Shown here one piece after another: positions 46,201 through 54,678 of a DNA stretch of 64,000 bases (the stretch's first letter is position 1; every line of letters begins with the position of its first letter). The stretch is from Hahellaceae bacterium (GTDB taxonomy: Bacteria > Pseudomonadota > Gammaproteobacteria > Pseudomonadales > Oleiphilaceae): NCBI GenBank assembly GCA_024234575.1, contig JACKOB010000002.1:1822151-1886150 (forward strand). Direction: 5' to 3'. The notes under the pieces are model-generated. The model had not been told where the DNA came from. It saw only the letters and a program-made list of their open reading frames with translations, and ran no database searches. The translations under genes and the position numbers were made by a program.

Positions 46201-47247
46201 CAGGTCAGCATTGATGTGGTGATTGCCAGTAACGGGATGGAAGCGGTTGATATTCTCGAAAATGAAACCTTCGATGCCATTATTATGGATTGCCAGATGC
46301 CAGTGATGGACGGATTCGAGGCTACCCGGCGTATTCGTCATCAATTGGGGTTGGTGGATTTACCCATCATTGCCATGACCGCCAATGCCATGAAAGGTGA
46401 CAAGCTAAAATGCCTGAAAGCGGGGATGAGTGATTACATCAGCAAACCGGTTGTGCCTGCCAAACTCTATGCGGTACTGGCACACTGGTTAAGCCCGCGG
46501 GCTCGCCTGCAGGCAAGTGAGCAGAGCCTGCTTGCAGAGCTGGGAGATGCATCGGCTGTTGATGCAGAGCAGCGGGTGGACTTCTCGGAGGTGCTGGAAG
46601 CAGAAGAATCCAGCCCCGTGCAAACCCTGCAAGAGGCTGTTAAACAGGTTCGTTCACAAAAATCTGATACCCAGGCAAAAGAGAAGTCGCTGCCAGCGGA
46701 TGGCGAATCTGAGTACTCGATACCTATTGTTGAGCCGGATGCAGCTGATATTGAGCAGTTAGAGCAGGTTGGTTCCAGTATTGAAACCAACGCTGAAACC
46801 AAAGCCGAAACCAACACTGAAACTGAAGTTGAAACTGAAGTTGCAACGAAAACCGAGGCAGACATGATTGAGCCTGAATCGGCTGGCTCACCAGATCACA
46901 GGGTGCATGTGATAGATATCGACGAAGCTCTGGTAAACATGGGCGGTTCAAGAGAATTGCTGGACAGAATGCTGCAGTCATTCAGAAAAGAGCAGGCAGA
47001 TAGTCTGGATGAACTCATTGCCTCTTTTGATGCCGGTGACAAAAACAGTGCACATCGTCAAGCCCACACACTGAAAGGTATCGCTGCTAGCATCTGTGCC
47101 CATGAACTGCGCCACAGTATGGCAGAGCTGGAAGAAGCGCTTGAGAGAGGGGCGATTGATACCCGTATCGAGCAGCTGTTTTGCGAAGCAGACAACGCTT
47201 TTAAACAAGTAATGGCATACATTGATAATTTGAAAGAGGATGCGTAA
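43219..47247 (+). CDS. 7TMR-DISM hybrid sensor kinase with two receivers and Hpt domain
   Basis: This phosphorelay protein is about 1340 residues long. GGAGGAGAG at 43207-43215 favours a start at TTG 43219 or GTG 43225; an ATG at 43201 would place that sequence inside the gene. After a signal sequence, a periplasmic 7TMR-DISM extracellular domain (about 25-155) and seven membrane spans (about 190-390) precede PAS (about 450-565), HisKA (LANMSHEIRTPMNAIIGF) and HATPase domains. A degenerate receiver and a full receiver (VLLVEDT; Asp in MDCQMPVMDG) follow. A Thr/Glu-rich linker with a repeated ETNAETK-like motif leads to an Hpt domain (HRQAHTLKGIAASI). The likely ligand is a small molecule or carbohydrate, unknown. 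A small membrane protein gene follows by three bases. Confidence 0.9.
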   Translation: MFVSALKGLLLRRGSLAPSPFWACLCLMFFVFAAPIVSAGESVIFVEDSQKSIALGPSLEYLEDKDGSLTIDDLVAGKVDDQWFKIEGSRASFGFSPSVYWMKGRFNFVSRRNGQLLSDRWLMFDYVLHDYIDVYVVAPHGQLLHYPLGDQRDFSNNPFDSPHFIAPLTLTKGDITDVYIRIESGGAKLLGVSLHNFTALTNAISDARMRNGLFYGVMIIMVLYNLLIYISIGDRTYLYYVLGITSFGLTQASLDGIPWQYQLFDDPHWNNQIVPLLMSSTWIFLLAFSRSLLDVAKLAPLLDMTIKFMAVVFFWSACLSFLLDYSEIVQLNSRLTLLYAILLSGIGLHLWRRGHRQGRYYVFAWSAYMVGVLSQILYVFGAISNNAFVENGASWGGFANVLLLSLALADRINTQKRETEEARQRALDAKQEAEQANATSLANMNKFKNLFDNAAEGIFQCSMDGRFLTLNPAYSAIFGYESPEAMKAAIESIGDQCFKNPDDYDAIVQILLKLGRIADIEAECVRQDGSTFWCTSSVSLVRDSDGNALYFEGFLIDITEKKEKEMALRDREAAQASAQAKSEFLANMSHEIRTPMNAIIGFAALSQKTNLNPQQRDYIRKIESSSKNLLGIINDILDFSKIEAGKLDLERVEFSFNDVINDVVSMLCHKSAEKQIELVVSIQPGVPLRLLGDPLRLEQILINLANNAIKFTDEGEVVIRVSDISRLDNKVQLQFSVEDTGIGISKEQQQRLFKPFSQADGSTTRKYGGTGLGLTISKQLVELMDGDIWVTSEANKGSKFQFNAWFGEPVARDGMPNSVYESKELKGLRVLLIDDKDSGQEALVEILTSFECQTRWVQPDYTLIDKLREEVKSTSYDLVVIDRQLAAMSSIDAALGVRGLTYFADVPIIVMSLSNEDKNMEEITEYGFVCMVKPVTPSVMLDAIQDIFGYTGPRASRRTTAEDDERVLKILRGARVLLVEDTPFNQEIATEFLRQVSIDVVIASNGMEAVDILENETFDAIIMDCQMPVMDGFEATRRIRHQLGLVDLPIIAMTANAMKGDKLKCLKAGMSDYISKPVVPAKLYAVLAHWLSPRARLQASEQSLLAELGDASAVDAEQRVDFSEVLEAEESSPVQTLQEAVKQVRSQKSDTQAKEKSLPADGESEYSIPIVEPDAADIEQLEQVGSSIETNAETKAETNTETEVETEVATKTEADMIEPESAGSPDHRVHVIDIDEALVNMGGSRELLDRMLQSFRKEQADSLDELIASFDAGDKNSAHRQAHTLKGIAASICAHELRHSMAELEEALERGAIDTRIEQLFCEADNAFKQVMAYIDNLKEDA

Positions 47248-47250
47248 AAA

Positions 47251-47742
47251 ATGACCCATGAAACGGCTAAAGGTGAAGCGCCAGAGTTAAATACGGCGCA
47301 GGAAGAGCAGCGGCAGGTAAATATTCTATTTGGATCTTATGCAGATATTCTCTTTGTCTTGTTGCCCTTTGTGGTGGTTGGTATTTTTAAGCTTTGGCAG
47401 TCGGATATACGTTCGATATTGCTCAGCTACGATATTGCCATGGCCTCAGCGGTGCTGGGCGGGCTGGCTGTGGTGAAGTTTATTGTTGGTTTGCTGGTAG
47501 ACCCGGTCATGCTTAATCATAAAGAGAAGCTGGTTTTTCTGATTTCGGGAACGGTGTTTGCCATATTGGTGCCATCATTGTTGTTTAGCGTAATGATCAT
47601 GCTTTCTAATCCCGTGCCCAATTTTGTGATGTTTGTACAGCCACTTTTGTTGGTTCTGGCTATCATGGCCTATACTGGCGCGGTAGCTTCAACGAATGTG
47701 CTGGCCGATAAACAGCGGCGGCAAAATACCAGTGCAAAATAG
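47251..47742 (+). CDS. Small four-span membrane protein between hybrid kinases
   Basis: This 163-residue protein has a polar N-terminus of about 25 residues and four hydrophobic spans (about 30-48, 58-80, 90-115, 125-145). No domain is recognised. It starts three bases after the first hybrid kinase stops, so it is co-transcribed with it. The second 7TMR-DISM kinase starts 110 bases later. It may be an accessory of the sensor, but nothing in the sequence proves this. Confidence 0.72.
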   Translation: MTHETAKGEAPELNTAQEEQRQVNILFGSYADILFVLLPFVVVGIFKLWQSDIRSILLSYDIAMASAVLGGLAVVKFIVGLLVDPVMLNHKEKLVFLISGTVFAILVPSLLFSVMIMLSNPVPNFVMFVQPLLLVLAIMAYTGAVASTNVLADKQRRQNTSAK

Positions 47743-47808
47743 CTTGCCAGCGATGCGTTGCTATTAGACTTGAGCGCAGATTTCTTAATTATTTATTTGC
47801 CATAACAA

Positions 47809-47825
47809 GAGGCCCGCCGGGCCTC
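47809..47825. other. Short GC-rich hairpin before the second hybrid kinase
   Basis: GAGGCCCGCCGGGCCTC can form an eight-bp stem. No U-run follows it on the plus strand. It lies 28 bases before the TTG start of the next gene and may be a weak terminator or a leader structure. Confidence 0.4.
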
Positions 47826-47852
47826 GACTAACAATAATAACAAGAGGTTTCA

Positions 47853-50800
47853 TTGAACGTTGAGCAGCAACGGAACTACCGCGACGGCCACGTACAGCCG
47901 CCGTCTTTGTATGCCGTACTTATGTCGAGGTTGAGCCAGCGCCGCTTCTCGCTGACTTTTCGATGGTTGCTATCGACTCGCCTGTTGCTGAGCTTTCTGA
48001 TTGTATTGTGGGGGGCGGTGACTGTTGCTGGCCCGATAGCTGATAGCGCCATAGTTGATGGCTCTGCAGCAGACGCTGCTTCGTCATCAGCCCCGAAACG
48101 AGCCACGGCAGACCGGGTCGTGGTGGTGGATATGGAGTCCCGAACGCTGAATAAACAGCGCGTTCGTGAGATAGACCCCGCAGCAGCAGTCATTGATCTG
48201 ACCAGAGAAACGTGGCGGCAAGGCCAGTTGCATACCCTTGATGGCAACTGGGACATGTTCTGGAACACGCTCGCGGTGCCGGATGCCCTTGCCTCGCTGA
48301 ATGCTGCCTCTGAAAGGTTCACCGTACCGGGGTTGTGGAATGCCCCTAAAGGGGACGCTCCTGCCCGTGACCGATTTGGTTTTGCAACGTTTAGAGTCAA
48401 TGTACGCGTCCCGGCATCAATTGATCCCCTATTTTTAAAACTTCCCGATATACCTAGTGCCTATAGCCTCTGGATAAATGGTGAGCCAGCTCTTTTTAAT
48501 GGGCAGGTAGGGTTTGGCCAGAGCTCAGAAATTCCTGCCTTTTTACCCAAAGTCACCCGCATCAGCAATCATGGTGGCTTGCTTGAAGTGGTGTTGCAGG
48601 TCAGTAACTTTCACTACAAAGAAGGCGGTATATGGCACAGCCTGAAACTCACTGATGCCAGTGGCGAAGCTAATTTACGTTTGTGGCCGCTGATTTGGGA
48701 TAGTTTTATTATCGCGCTGCTGTTTACTATTGGCCTCTACCATGTTTCTATTTTTGCCATGCGTCGACAAGAAAAGGCGGCGCTGTTTTTCGGCCTCTTT
48801 TGTTTGGGGGTCAGCTTGCGTGGCTTATTGGTCGGGCAACGGATCTTTTATCTGTCCGACTGGTTTGAGTGGGATACGCTGCAGGCGGCAGAACACATAC
48901 TGTTTTATGTCTGTCTGCCACTGTTTGCCAGCTTCTATCGAGCGCTGTTCCCGGCAGAAGTGCATAAACAGGTTGTTTTTGGTGCGTCGTTCGCTTTTAT
49001 TGTTTTCTCGCTGGTCACCTTGCTTACCCCAGTTTACTTCTTTACCTTACTCGCCTTTCCATTTCAGATCATTGTGTTGCTGTTTTTATTTTACGTCTGC
49101 TTTACCTGGGTTAAGGTTTATAAACAGAAAAGAGCTGGAGCAAGATTGTTTGGCAGCAGTCTGCTGATTTTCTTTCTGGCTGTTATCAACGATATGCTGA
49201 ATGCCAATTTTGTTATTCAAACGGTTGGGATGATCGAGATGGGGGTAATCGCCTTCGTGATCTCCCAGGTGATTTTGTTAAACCGACGTTATGTGAAATC
49301 GCTGAGTCTCACGGAGAACTTTTCTGCCAGCCTGCAAGAGCACAACCGGCAATTGATTAAACTGGATGAATTTAAAGATGAGTTTCTGGCGACAACCTCC
49401 CACGAACTGAAAATGCCGCTACACAGTATTTACGGGTTGTCGCAAGTGTTAATAAATGATCCCAGTATTCAGGCCGGGCAGGTGCAACGACATAACCTGG
49501 AGTTGATATCTGCGACTGCCCAGCGTTTGAGCACATTAGTCAATGATATTCTCGATTTTTCATCTATCAAGCACTCGCGGCTAGAGCTGCACATCGAAGC
49601 TGTTAATCTGCGCATGTTGCTGAGTATGTTACTGGATACGATATCACCGCTTATCGGCAGCAAAGATGTGGCATTATCCGCAGATATTGATGCCGATGTG
49701 CCGCTGATCCAGGCAGATGCCAATCGCCTGCAACAAATACTATTTAATCTGGTGGGCAACGCCATCAAATTTACCGATGAGGGGTTTATTCTCATTAAGG
49801 CGCGCACGCTGGATAAAATGATAGAAATAGAAGTGGTCGATACCGGTATCGGCATCCCCAAAGATAAGCAGGGGTTAGTGCTTAATCCCTTTGAAAAGCT
49901 TGAGCAGCGAGAAAAACATCAATACACGGGCACTGGCTTGGGGTTATCGATCAGTAAACAACTGGTCGAACTGCAAGGTGGTCAGCTTTCTCTGGAAAGT
50001 AAGATCAATTTAGGTACAACCGTACGCTTCACGTTACCTCGTGCGGAGGCCACTGGTGATGGTGTTGTAGTGTCTGAGCACTACTTTCAGTCTGTATCGC
50101 TGGGCACAATGACACAGCCTGAGAACAGTGCAGAGCCTGCATCGGTAGTAACCGCTGGAACTGCTCCCGATAGCACTGATACCTCGCCAACGGGGGCCGA
50201 ATCGGATGAATATGCGCTGCTTTACGTAGTGGATGATGAAGAGGTAAACCGGCAACTGCTCTCGCGACAATTACAATCCGTAGGGTTTGTCGTCGAAACC
50301 TTTGCTGGTGGCGGCGCCATGTTACAGCGACTGGATAGCATCGTGCCTGATTTGGTCATTCTCGATTTAATGATGCCCAATATGAACGGCTTTCAGGTGC
50401 TTTCGATGATTCGCGAGCGCTTTAACAGCTATCAATTACCGGTGGTGATGCTGACGGCCCGGCATCAATCAGCCGATATCGTACGGGCACTGAGTTTAGG
50501 CGCCAATGATTACCTGTGTAAGCCCTATCATGACAAAGAGCTGATTGCGCGTGCATCATCGCTACTAAGCGTCAGGCGATTCTGGCGAGTTCGGGAAGAA
50601 AACGAAAAGCTGCAGGAGGAAATCAACCGGCGTAAAAAAGCCGAAGATAACCTGCGGGTTGCCAATCAGCGCCTGCTGACGATACTTAATCATACCGAAG
50701 AGGCTGTTGGCCTGCTTGACCCAGCATTGGCGTTGCTTTATGCCAATCCGGGTCTGGTGGCGCTGCTTGCTGGCGAGCACGTCTCGGATTTAGCCGAGAT

Positions 50801-51638
50801 CGAAGACTATTTACCCCAGGATATCTGTGATCGGCTAAGAAGCTTTGCACAGCAAACCGAGTCAACAGTTTTGCAGCTGTCCGTAGCGCTGATCGTCGAC
50901 GGAAAATCCAAACCGGTTACCGTCACGGCCCGTTGCTTTGACGACGCTGAAAACCGGTACCTGGCGTTAGCATTTATTCCACAAAGTCATTCCAGCGACA
51001 AGGCGTTGTCGATTATCAGCGATATCTCTGTCGAATTAAGTGCCAGCCGAAACCGTATCGATGCATTGGAGTTTGCCTTGCAAAGTGTATCGCAGTTGCT
51101 AAACCAGGCAGAAACCGAGCCTGAAAAGGCCATCCCTGACGATCTCGATGCTGTCATTTCATCGCCAGAGAAAACAGAAGGTACTTCCGAGCTGATCACC
51201 AATCAGCGTGACGATTCTAATCCCGGCAAGGCTACAAGCAACCAAGGCGCGGCTGACGAGTCTTTTGAAGAGAGTTTTGGCGCGGCTGTGAATACCCACG
51301 GAACAAAAGGTAGTGATGAAGCTGGCAGGCAATTGCTGGTGCAACTATTGCGGTTATCCCTGAATCTGTGGGAGCGATACACCGGCAAAGGTAAAACAGA
51401 GCTGGCAGAAGAGAGTAAATGCTGGCGCGTTTATTTGGATGGAGGAACTGTCAAAACTCGCACATTGGATAAGTATCTCAGCCCCAAATCGCTGCCGGAA
51501 AACCCGCGTTGGCGTTCGGTTATCCGTACCGCCAACTTTGTCATGGCCAAGTGCACCATGGAGCCTGCAGACCAGAAGCAGTTATCAGCGATTATCACTG
51601 CTGTCCCGTTAACTTTCATAATAGCGCCATCTGATTAG
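47853..51638 (+). CDS. 7TMR-DISM hybrid sensor kinase with receiver and DNA-binding-like tail, 3' end altered by an IS
   Basis: This 1261-residue protein starts at TTG 47853 with AAGAGG five bases upstream. It has an export or anchor segment (about 35-55), an extracellular sensor (about 120-270), seven membrane spans (about 275-470), HisKA (TSHELKMPLHSIYGL), HATPase, and a receiver (Asp in VILDLMMPNMNG). A PAS-like part precedes a C-terminal domain with LLRLSLNLWERYTGKGKTEL that resembles a winged-helix domain found at the end of related hybrid kinases. The last 13 residues (TAVPLTFIIAPSD) come from the IS element. Without it the frame would continue KDIEERFS and stop at 52906-52908. The damage is small and function may be kept. 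Confidence 0.88.
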   Translation: MNVEQQRNYRDGHVQPPSLYAVLMSRLSQRRFSLTFRWLLSTRLLLSFLIVLWGAVTVAGPIADSAIVDGSAADAASSSAPKRATADRVVVVDMESRTLNKQRVREIDPAAAVIDLTRETWRQGQLHTLDGNWDMFWNTLAVPDALASLNAASERFTVPGLWNAPKGDAPARDRFGFATFRVNVRVPASIDPLFLKLPDIPSAYSLWINGEPALFNGQVGFGQSSEIPAFLPKVTRISNHGGLLEVVLQVSNFHYKEGGIWHSLKLTDASGEANLRLWPLIWDSFIIALLFTIGLYHVSIFAMRRQEKAALFFGLFCLGVSLRGLLVGQRIFYLSDWFEWDTLQAAEHILFYVCLPLFASFYRALFPAEVHKQVVFGASFAFIVFSLVTLLTPVYFFTLLAFPFQIIVLLFLFYVCFTWVKVYKQKRAGARLFGSSLLIFFLAVINDMLNANFVIQTVGMIEMGVIAFVISQVILLNRRYVKSLSLTENFSASLQEHNRQLIKLDEFKDEFLATTSHELKMPLHSIYGLSQVLINDPSIQAGQVQRHNLELISATAQRLSTLVNDILDFSSIKHSRLELHIEAVNLRMLLSMLLDTISPLIGSKDVALSADIDADVPLIQADANRLQQILFNLVGNAIKFTDEGFILIKARTLDKMIEIEVVDTGIGIPKDKQGLVLNPFEKLEQREKHQYTGTGLGLSISKQLVELQGGQLSLESKINLGTTVRFTLPRAEATGDGVVVSEHYFQSVSLGTMTQPENSAEPASVVTAGTAPDSTDTSPTGAESDEYALLYVVDDEEVNRQLLSRQLQSVGFVVETFAGGGAMLQRLDSIVPDLVILDLMMPNMNGFQVLSMIRERFNSYQLPVVMLTARHQSADIVRALSLGANDYLCKPYHDKELIARASSLLSVRRFWRVREENEKLQEEINRRKKAEDNLRVANQRLLTILNHTEEAVGLLDPALALLYANPGLVALLAGEHVSDLAEIEDYLPQDICDRLRSFAQQTESTVLQLSVALIVDGKSKPVTVTARCFDDAENRYLALAFIPQSHSSDKALSIISDISVELSASRNRIDALEFALQSVSQLLNQAETEPEKAIPDDLDAVISSPEKTEGTSELITNQRDDSNPGKATSNQGAADESFEESFGAAVNTHGTKGSDEAGRQLLVQLLRLSLNLWERYTGKGKTELAEESKCWRVYLDGGTVKTRTLDKYLSPKSLPENPRWRSVIRTANFVMAKCTMEPADQKQLSAIITAVPLTFIIAPSD
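51587..51595 (+). repeat. Target-site duplication, left copy
   Basis: AGCGATTAT, identical to 52872-52880, directly flanks the left inverted repeat of the IS. Nine bases is normal for IS4-family elements. Confidence 0.9.
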
Positions 51639-52871
51639 TATGCGGTGACAGATGTTCTCCAGGGTCATTCCATAGCAATGCCATTAAATCCCGCTTTTCA
51701 AACAAGTTCAGGTGCAATATTCGAAGAATTTGTTGCAGGCTCTTGTGTAAACCGGACTGAAATTTCAAAAAAGCTACCAACAAATAAGCACACATTGCGA
51801 TCCATATTTGAGTTAGAACCGCATTTTTTGTTGTACCCACAAAGGACTTAATTTTTAGGTTCTGTTTGATCCATTTAAAGAACAGCTCTACCTGCCACCT
51901 TGATTTGTAGATGTCGGCAATAGTTTTGGCAGCCAGTGAGAAATTATTGGTCAGAAAGACATAGTGTTTTCCGGACTCTGGGTCTCGGTAACCAATTCGC
52001 CGTAACTCTATTGGGCACTTTTTTGCTGTTTGTACGCCGGTAAACTCAATCGTTTGGTCGCTAGTAAGTCCTTTGTGCTTCAATACCGAACGACGTGCAA
52101 CGATCCGATATTTTGCATTGGTTTTAAGGCGAGTGACAAAGAAAATCTCTTTATTAGTCAACTCCTTATACCAAGCATAATCATTATAGCCTTTATCGAT
52201 AGCGACAATGCTGCCTTTCGGAAACTGCAACATTCGGCCTATTGTCACATCATGTTTTTTACCTTCAGTGACGGTGACAAATTCCGGTAAATATCCAGAA
52301 TGATTCAATCCGACATGTATTTTGACAGCACCTTTAGTTGTTCTGAAGTCAGCCCAAGGAAACATATCCAGACACAGATCAATAGTAGTGGCATCAAGTG
52401 AATACAGCGGGTTTTTGAATCGAAAATTATGCCCCGGAACAACAGACTGACAGCGTGTCAGCAATCTTCCAAACAATGACTCATACAACTGATATGGTTT
52501 GTCGTTATTCATTCTTGATAAATTGGAGCGAGAAAGCATGGTGCTTCCAAGGTGATACAGCCGATGCTTTTGGGCTGTCATATTTTCAATAATGTCACGC
52601 AAGCTGCTCCTTCCAGATAATTGCGCCATCATCAGCGTAACGAACTGAGACCAACGTGATGCTTTACGAAAAGAGCGACCGGAATGATGCTGTTTTGCGA
52701 GTGATTCAAATTCATGTCTCGAAACTAATTTAAGCAGCTGGGAAAATACCGTGTTATTATGTGCCATAGCCTGACTTCTTTGTTGTTTTTCAATGGTTTA
52801 TGGTGAACTCATTGTATCAAAACAGCAGGGATTTCAGGCTTCTTTTATTTCCCCTTAACGGGACAGCAGTG
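51596..52871 (-). mobile_element. Complete IS4-family insertion sequence (1276 bp)
   Basis: It has perfect 17-bp terminal inverted repeats, CACTGCTGTCCCGTTAA at 51596-51612 and its reverse complement at 52855-52871. A single intact transposase gene fills it, and it is flanked by an exact 9-bp direct repeat (AGCGATTAT). Intact ends, transposase and target duplication point to a recent insertion. It sits in the last codons of the second hybrid kinase and reads in the opposite direction. Confidence 0.93.
51616..52767 (-). CDS. IS4-family transposase
   Basis: This 383-residue transposase has an N-terminal DUF4372-like region (about 1-75) and a DDE catalytic domain. The first Asp is in YSLDATTIDL, the second in VAIDKGYND, and the Glu is in the Y(2)R(3)E(6)K signature seen in YKSRWQVELFFKWIKQ. 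All three acidic residues are present, so the protein looks active. The ATG at 52767 has no strong ribosome-binding site but is the first in the frame. Its stop (51616-51618) lies inside the left end of the element and overlaps the tail of the hybrid kinase gene on the other strand. Confidence 0.92.
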   Translation of the reverse strand: MAHNNTVFSQLLKLVSRHEFESLAKQHHSGRSFRKASRWSQFVTLMMAQLSGRSSLRDIIENMTAQKHRLYHLGSTMLSRSNLSRMNNDKPYQLYESLFGRLLTRCQSVVPGHNFRFKNPLYSLDATTIDLCLDMFPWADFRTTKGAVKIHVGLNHSGYLPEFVTVTEGKKHDVTIGRMLQFPKGSIVAIDKGYNDYAWYKELTNKEIFFVTRLKTNAKYRIVARRSVLKHKGLTSDQTIEFTGVQTAKKCPIELRRIGYRDPESGKHYVFLTNNFSLAAKTIADIYKSRWQVELFFKWIKQNLKIKSFVGTTKNAVLTQIWIAMCAYLLVAFLKFQSGLHKSLQQILRILHLNLFEKRDLMALLWNDPGEHLSPHTNQMALL

Positions 52872-52880
52872 AGCGATTAT
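52872..52880 (+). repeat. Target-site duplication, right copy
   Basis: AGCGATTAT, the same nine bases as at 51587-51595, directly follows the right inverted repeat of the IS. Confidence 0.9.
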
Positions 52881-52908
52881 TAAAGATATTGAAGAGCGAT
52901 TTTCGTAA
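52872..52908 (+). pseudogene. Orphaned 3' end of the second hybrid kinase gene
   Basis: If the IS and one target copy are removed, the kinase frame joins here as ...SAIIKDIEERFS with a TAA at 52906-52908. These codons are cut off from the gene by the element and are no longer translated as part of it. Confidence 0.8.
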
Positions 52909-53541
52909 AAAAACCGCAGCGATGTCGCGGCAAACATTTCTAAAAAGCCTACCCATTTTCTTGCATACCTCTGTTTTAAACGCTTTTCTGCCGTTTTTTA
53001 ATCTGTGATACAGGTCTTGTTTCTGCGGATTTCAGGTCAAAATTGACACGTTTTAACCCTAATTTATCCTGCTTTAACCACAGGCAAGAGGCATGATGAA
53101 GTTCGCTCTGAGTGTGGTGCGTGAGAGGGACTTCAACTTCTCACCACGGACGGTAATTTTTTCATCACACCGAGTGCTGATGGCTTAGAAAATACCCGGT
53201 GTCAGGTTTGGCACGTTGATCGTGGTGTTTGAAAAATAAAAATAAACGGAAAACAAAAATAACAGAAAGGGATCAGCAGGAAATACACAGTACGGCGTGC
53301 AAACAAAACTAATAAATCGCCGTTTTTATCCTCAAATCAAGTGTGCTTTTGGCAGGTTGCCGGTAAGTAAACCTATGGTTTGGCGATAAGAACAACGCAC
53401 ATTTTTAGCCAGTCGCACGCATCCCTTCGGCCTGTTTTCCCCGCTGCATCAGGTTTATACATCTAAATCATCACCGGAAATTTGCGCCAACAGCGGCGTT
53501 TGTTTAATCAATAATAATTAGAAATATACGGAGAAAGGGAA
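52909..53541. other. Intergenic region upstream of the GDSL esterase
   Basis: No credible gene is seen in these 630 bases. A possible plus-strand promoter is TTGACA at 53043-53048 with TATCCT 16 bases later, but it would leave a leader of about 470 bases. An imperfect inverted repeat (GTGGTG...TGAGA against TCTCACCAC) lies near 53115-53145. The rest is AT-rich. Confidence 0.4.
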
Positions 53542-54543
53542 ATGAAAGCACAATTAAATACCGTAAAAAAATTGCTGGCCACAGGTTTAGCCTGTCTGAG
53601 CCTTGGAATGTTCTCTGCTGCCTCGCAAGCAGAATACTCACAAATGTATGTTTTTGGCGATAGCCTGTCAGACAATGGGAACTTGCGCGCATTTACGCAA
53701 AATCCGGCGATTCCTGAAAGATTTAGTAACGGTGCTGTTGCGGTAGAGCTTGTTGCTGCACAGCTGGGTCTCACATTGAAGCCCTCTTTACATTTACTGC
53801 CACCGGCGGCAACAGGTGGTATTTACGGCAATAACTTTGCCACTGCCAGCGCCATCGCTATTGACGCCGACGGCAATCCGGCAACGCCAGATATTAACCT
53901 GCCGACCCAGGTAGGTGCCTTTTTGCAATTGCATGGCGGTCAGGCGCCAGCCGATGCTTTATATGTGGTAATGATTGGCGGTAACGATATTTTCGCGGCC
54001 CGTGACATTATGATTGATGGCAGCTGGAACTCTTACAAAGCCGCTTACAAGCGGGTTGAGCAGGCAAGTGATTCTGTTGCCCAGCAGTTACGCACACTCA
54101 TTGCTTCGGGTGCGCGTAATATCGCGGTTGTAAATGCTCCGGACGTTGGGGCCACGCCTAACACCGACCTTGCTGCAGCCAAAGTGAAGGCCGAGGCAAA
54201 TTCATTGTATGACTATATTCTGGCTTACACTCTGGAAAGCGTTACCCGCGCTATCTCTTCGGTTTATAACCTGCAGCTGGAGCTGGCGGTGTTAAATGTT
54301 GAAGATGAAACCGGTGTTGATATCAAAGAGTTTGATTTGTTTGCCTTTTTTGATGATACCGTTAAAAACTCTATCGAATATGGCTACACCAACAACACCG
54401 ATGCCTGTGTATACGCGTTAACGGGTGGTGGTTTTAACCCGGAGTGTAACTTCGACACCTTCGTCTTCTTCGACGAAATTCACCCGACAGCGTTTACCCA
54501 TCAACGTGCGGCGGCAGGTTTGTTGCCAGCTGTTAAGCCATAG
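53542..54543 (+). CDS. Secreted GDSL/SGNH esterase or lipase
   Basis: This 333-residue exported enzyme has a signal peptide ending SQA at residue 30. The SGNH residues are visible: Ser41 in FGDSLSD, Gly in the block-II region, Asn148 in GGND, and Asp311/His314 in DEIHPT. It should hydrolyse acyl esters in the periplasm or outside the cell. It resembles the phospholipase/lecithinase-like branch without an autotransporter domain. The ATG follows AGAAAGG. It is monocistronic and ends at a strong terminator. Confidence 0.88.
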   Translation: MKAQLNTVKKLLATGLACLSLGMFSAASQAEYSQMYVFGDSLSDNGNLRAFTQNPAIPERFSNGAVAVELVAAQLGLTLKPSLHLLPPAATGGIYGNNFATASAIAIDADGNPATPDINLPTQVGAFLQLHGGQAPADALYVVMIGGNDIFAARDIMIDGSWNSYKAAYKRVEQASDSVAQQLRTLIASGARNIAVVNAPDVGATPNTDLAAAKVKAEANSLYDYILAYTLESVTRAISSVYNLQLELAVLNVEDETGVDIKEFDLFAFFDDTVKNSIEYGYTNNTDACVYALTGGGFNPECNFDTFVFFDEIHPTAFTHQRAAAGLLPAVKP

Positions 54544-54625
54544 TGACAAACTATTAGCGATGTTCGCTGGCGCATAACATAAGAATCAGGCCAGGAAGCA
54601 ACGGCAACGTTGGACAGGGAGTGTT

Positions 54626-54671
54626 TCAATGCCATGTGAGGCAATGCAATCTTCACATGGCATTGATTTTT
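54626..54671 (+). terminator. Strong rho-independent terminator after the GDSL esterase gene
   Basis: TCAATGCCATGTGA and TCACATGGCATTGA form a perfect 14-bp stem around a 13-base loop, followed by TTTTTAT. It lies between convergent genes and may also act on the amidase transcript. Confidence 0.85.
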
Positions 54672-54678
54672 ATGCTGC

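Noticed and set aside
54575..54625. Stretch CAGGCCAGGAAGCAACGGC reminiscent of the signal recognition particle RNA
   Set aside because: The GGAA tetraloop with its closing pairs and the flanking symmetric helix of the SRP RNA are missing; the likeness is partial and probably chance.
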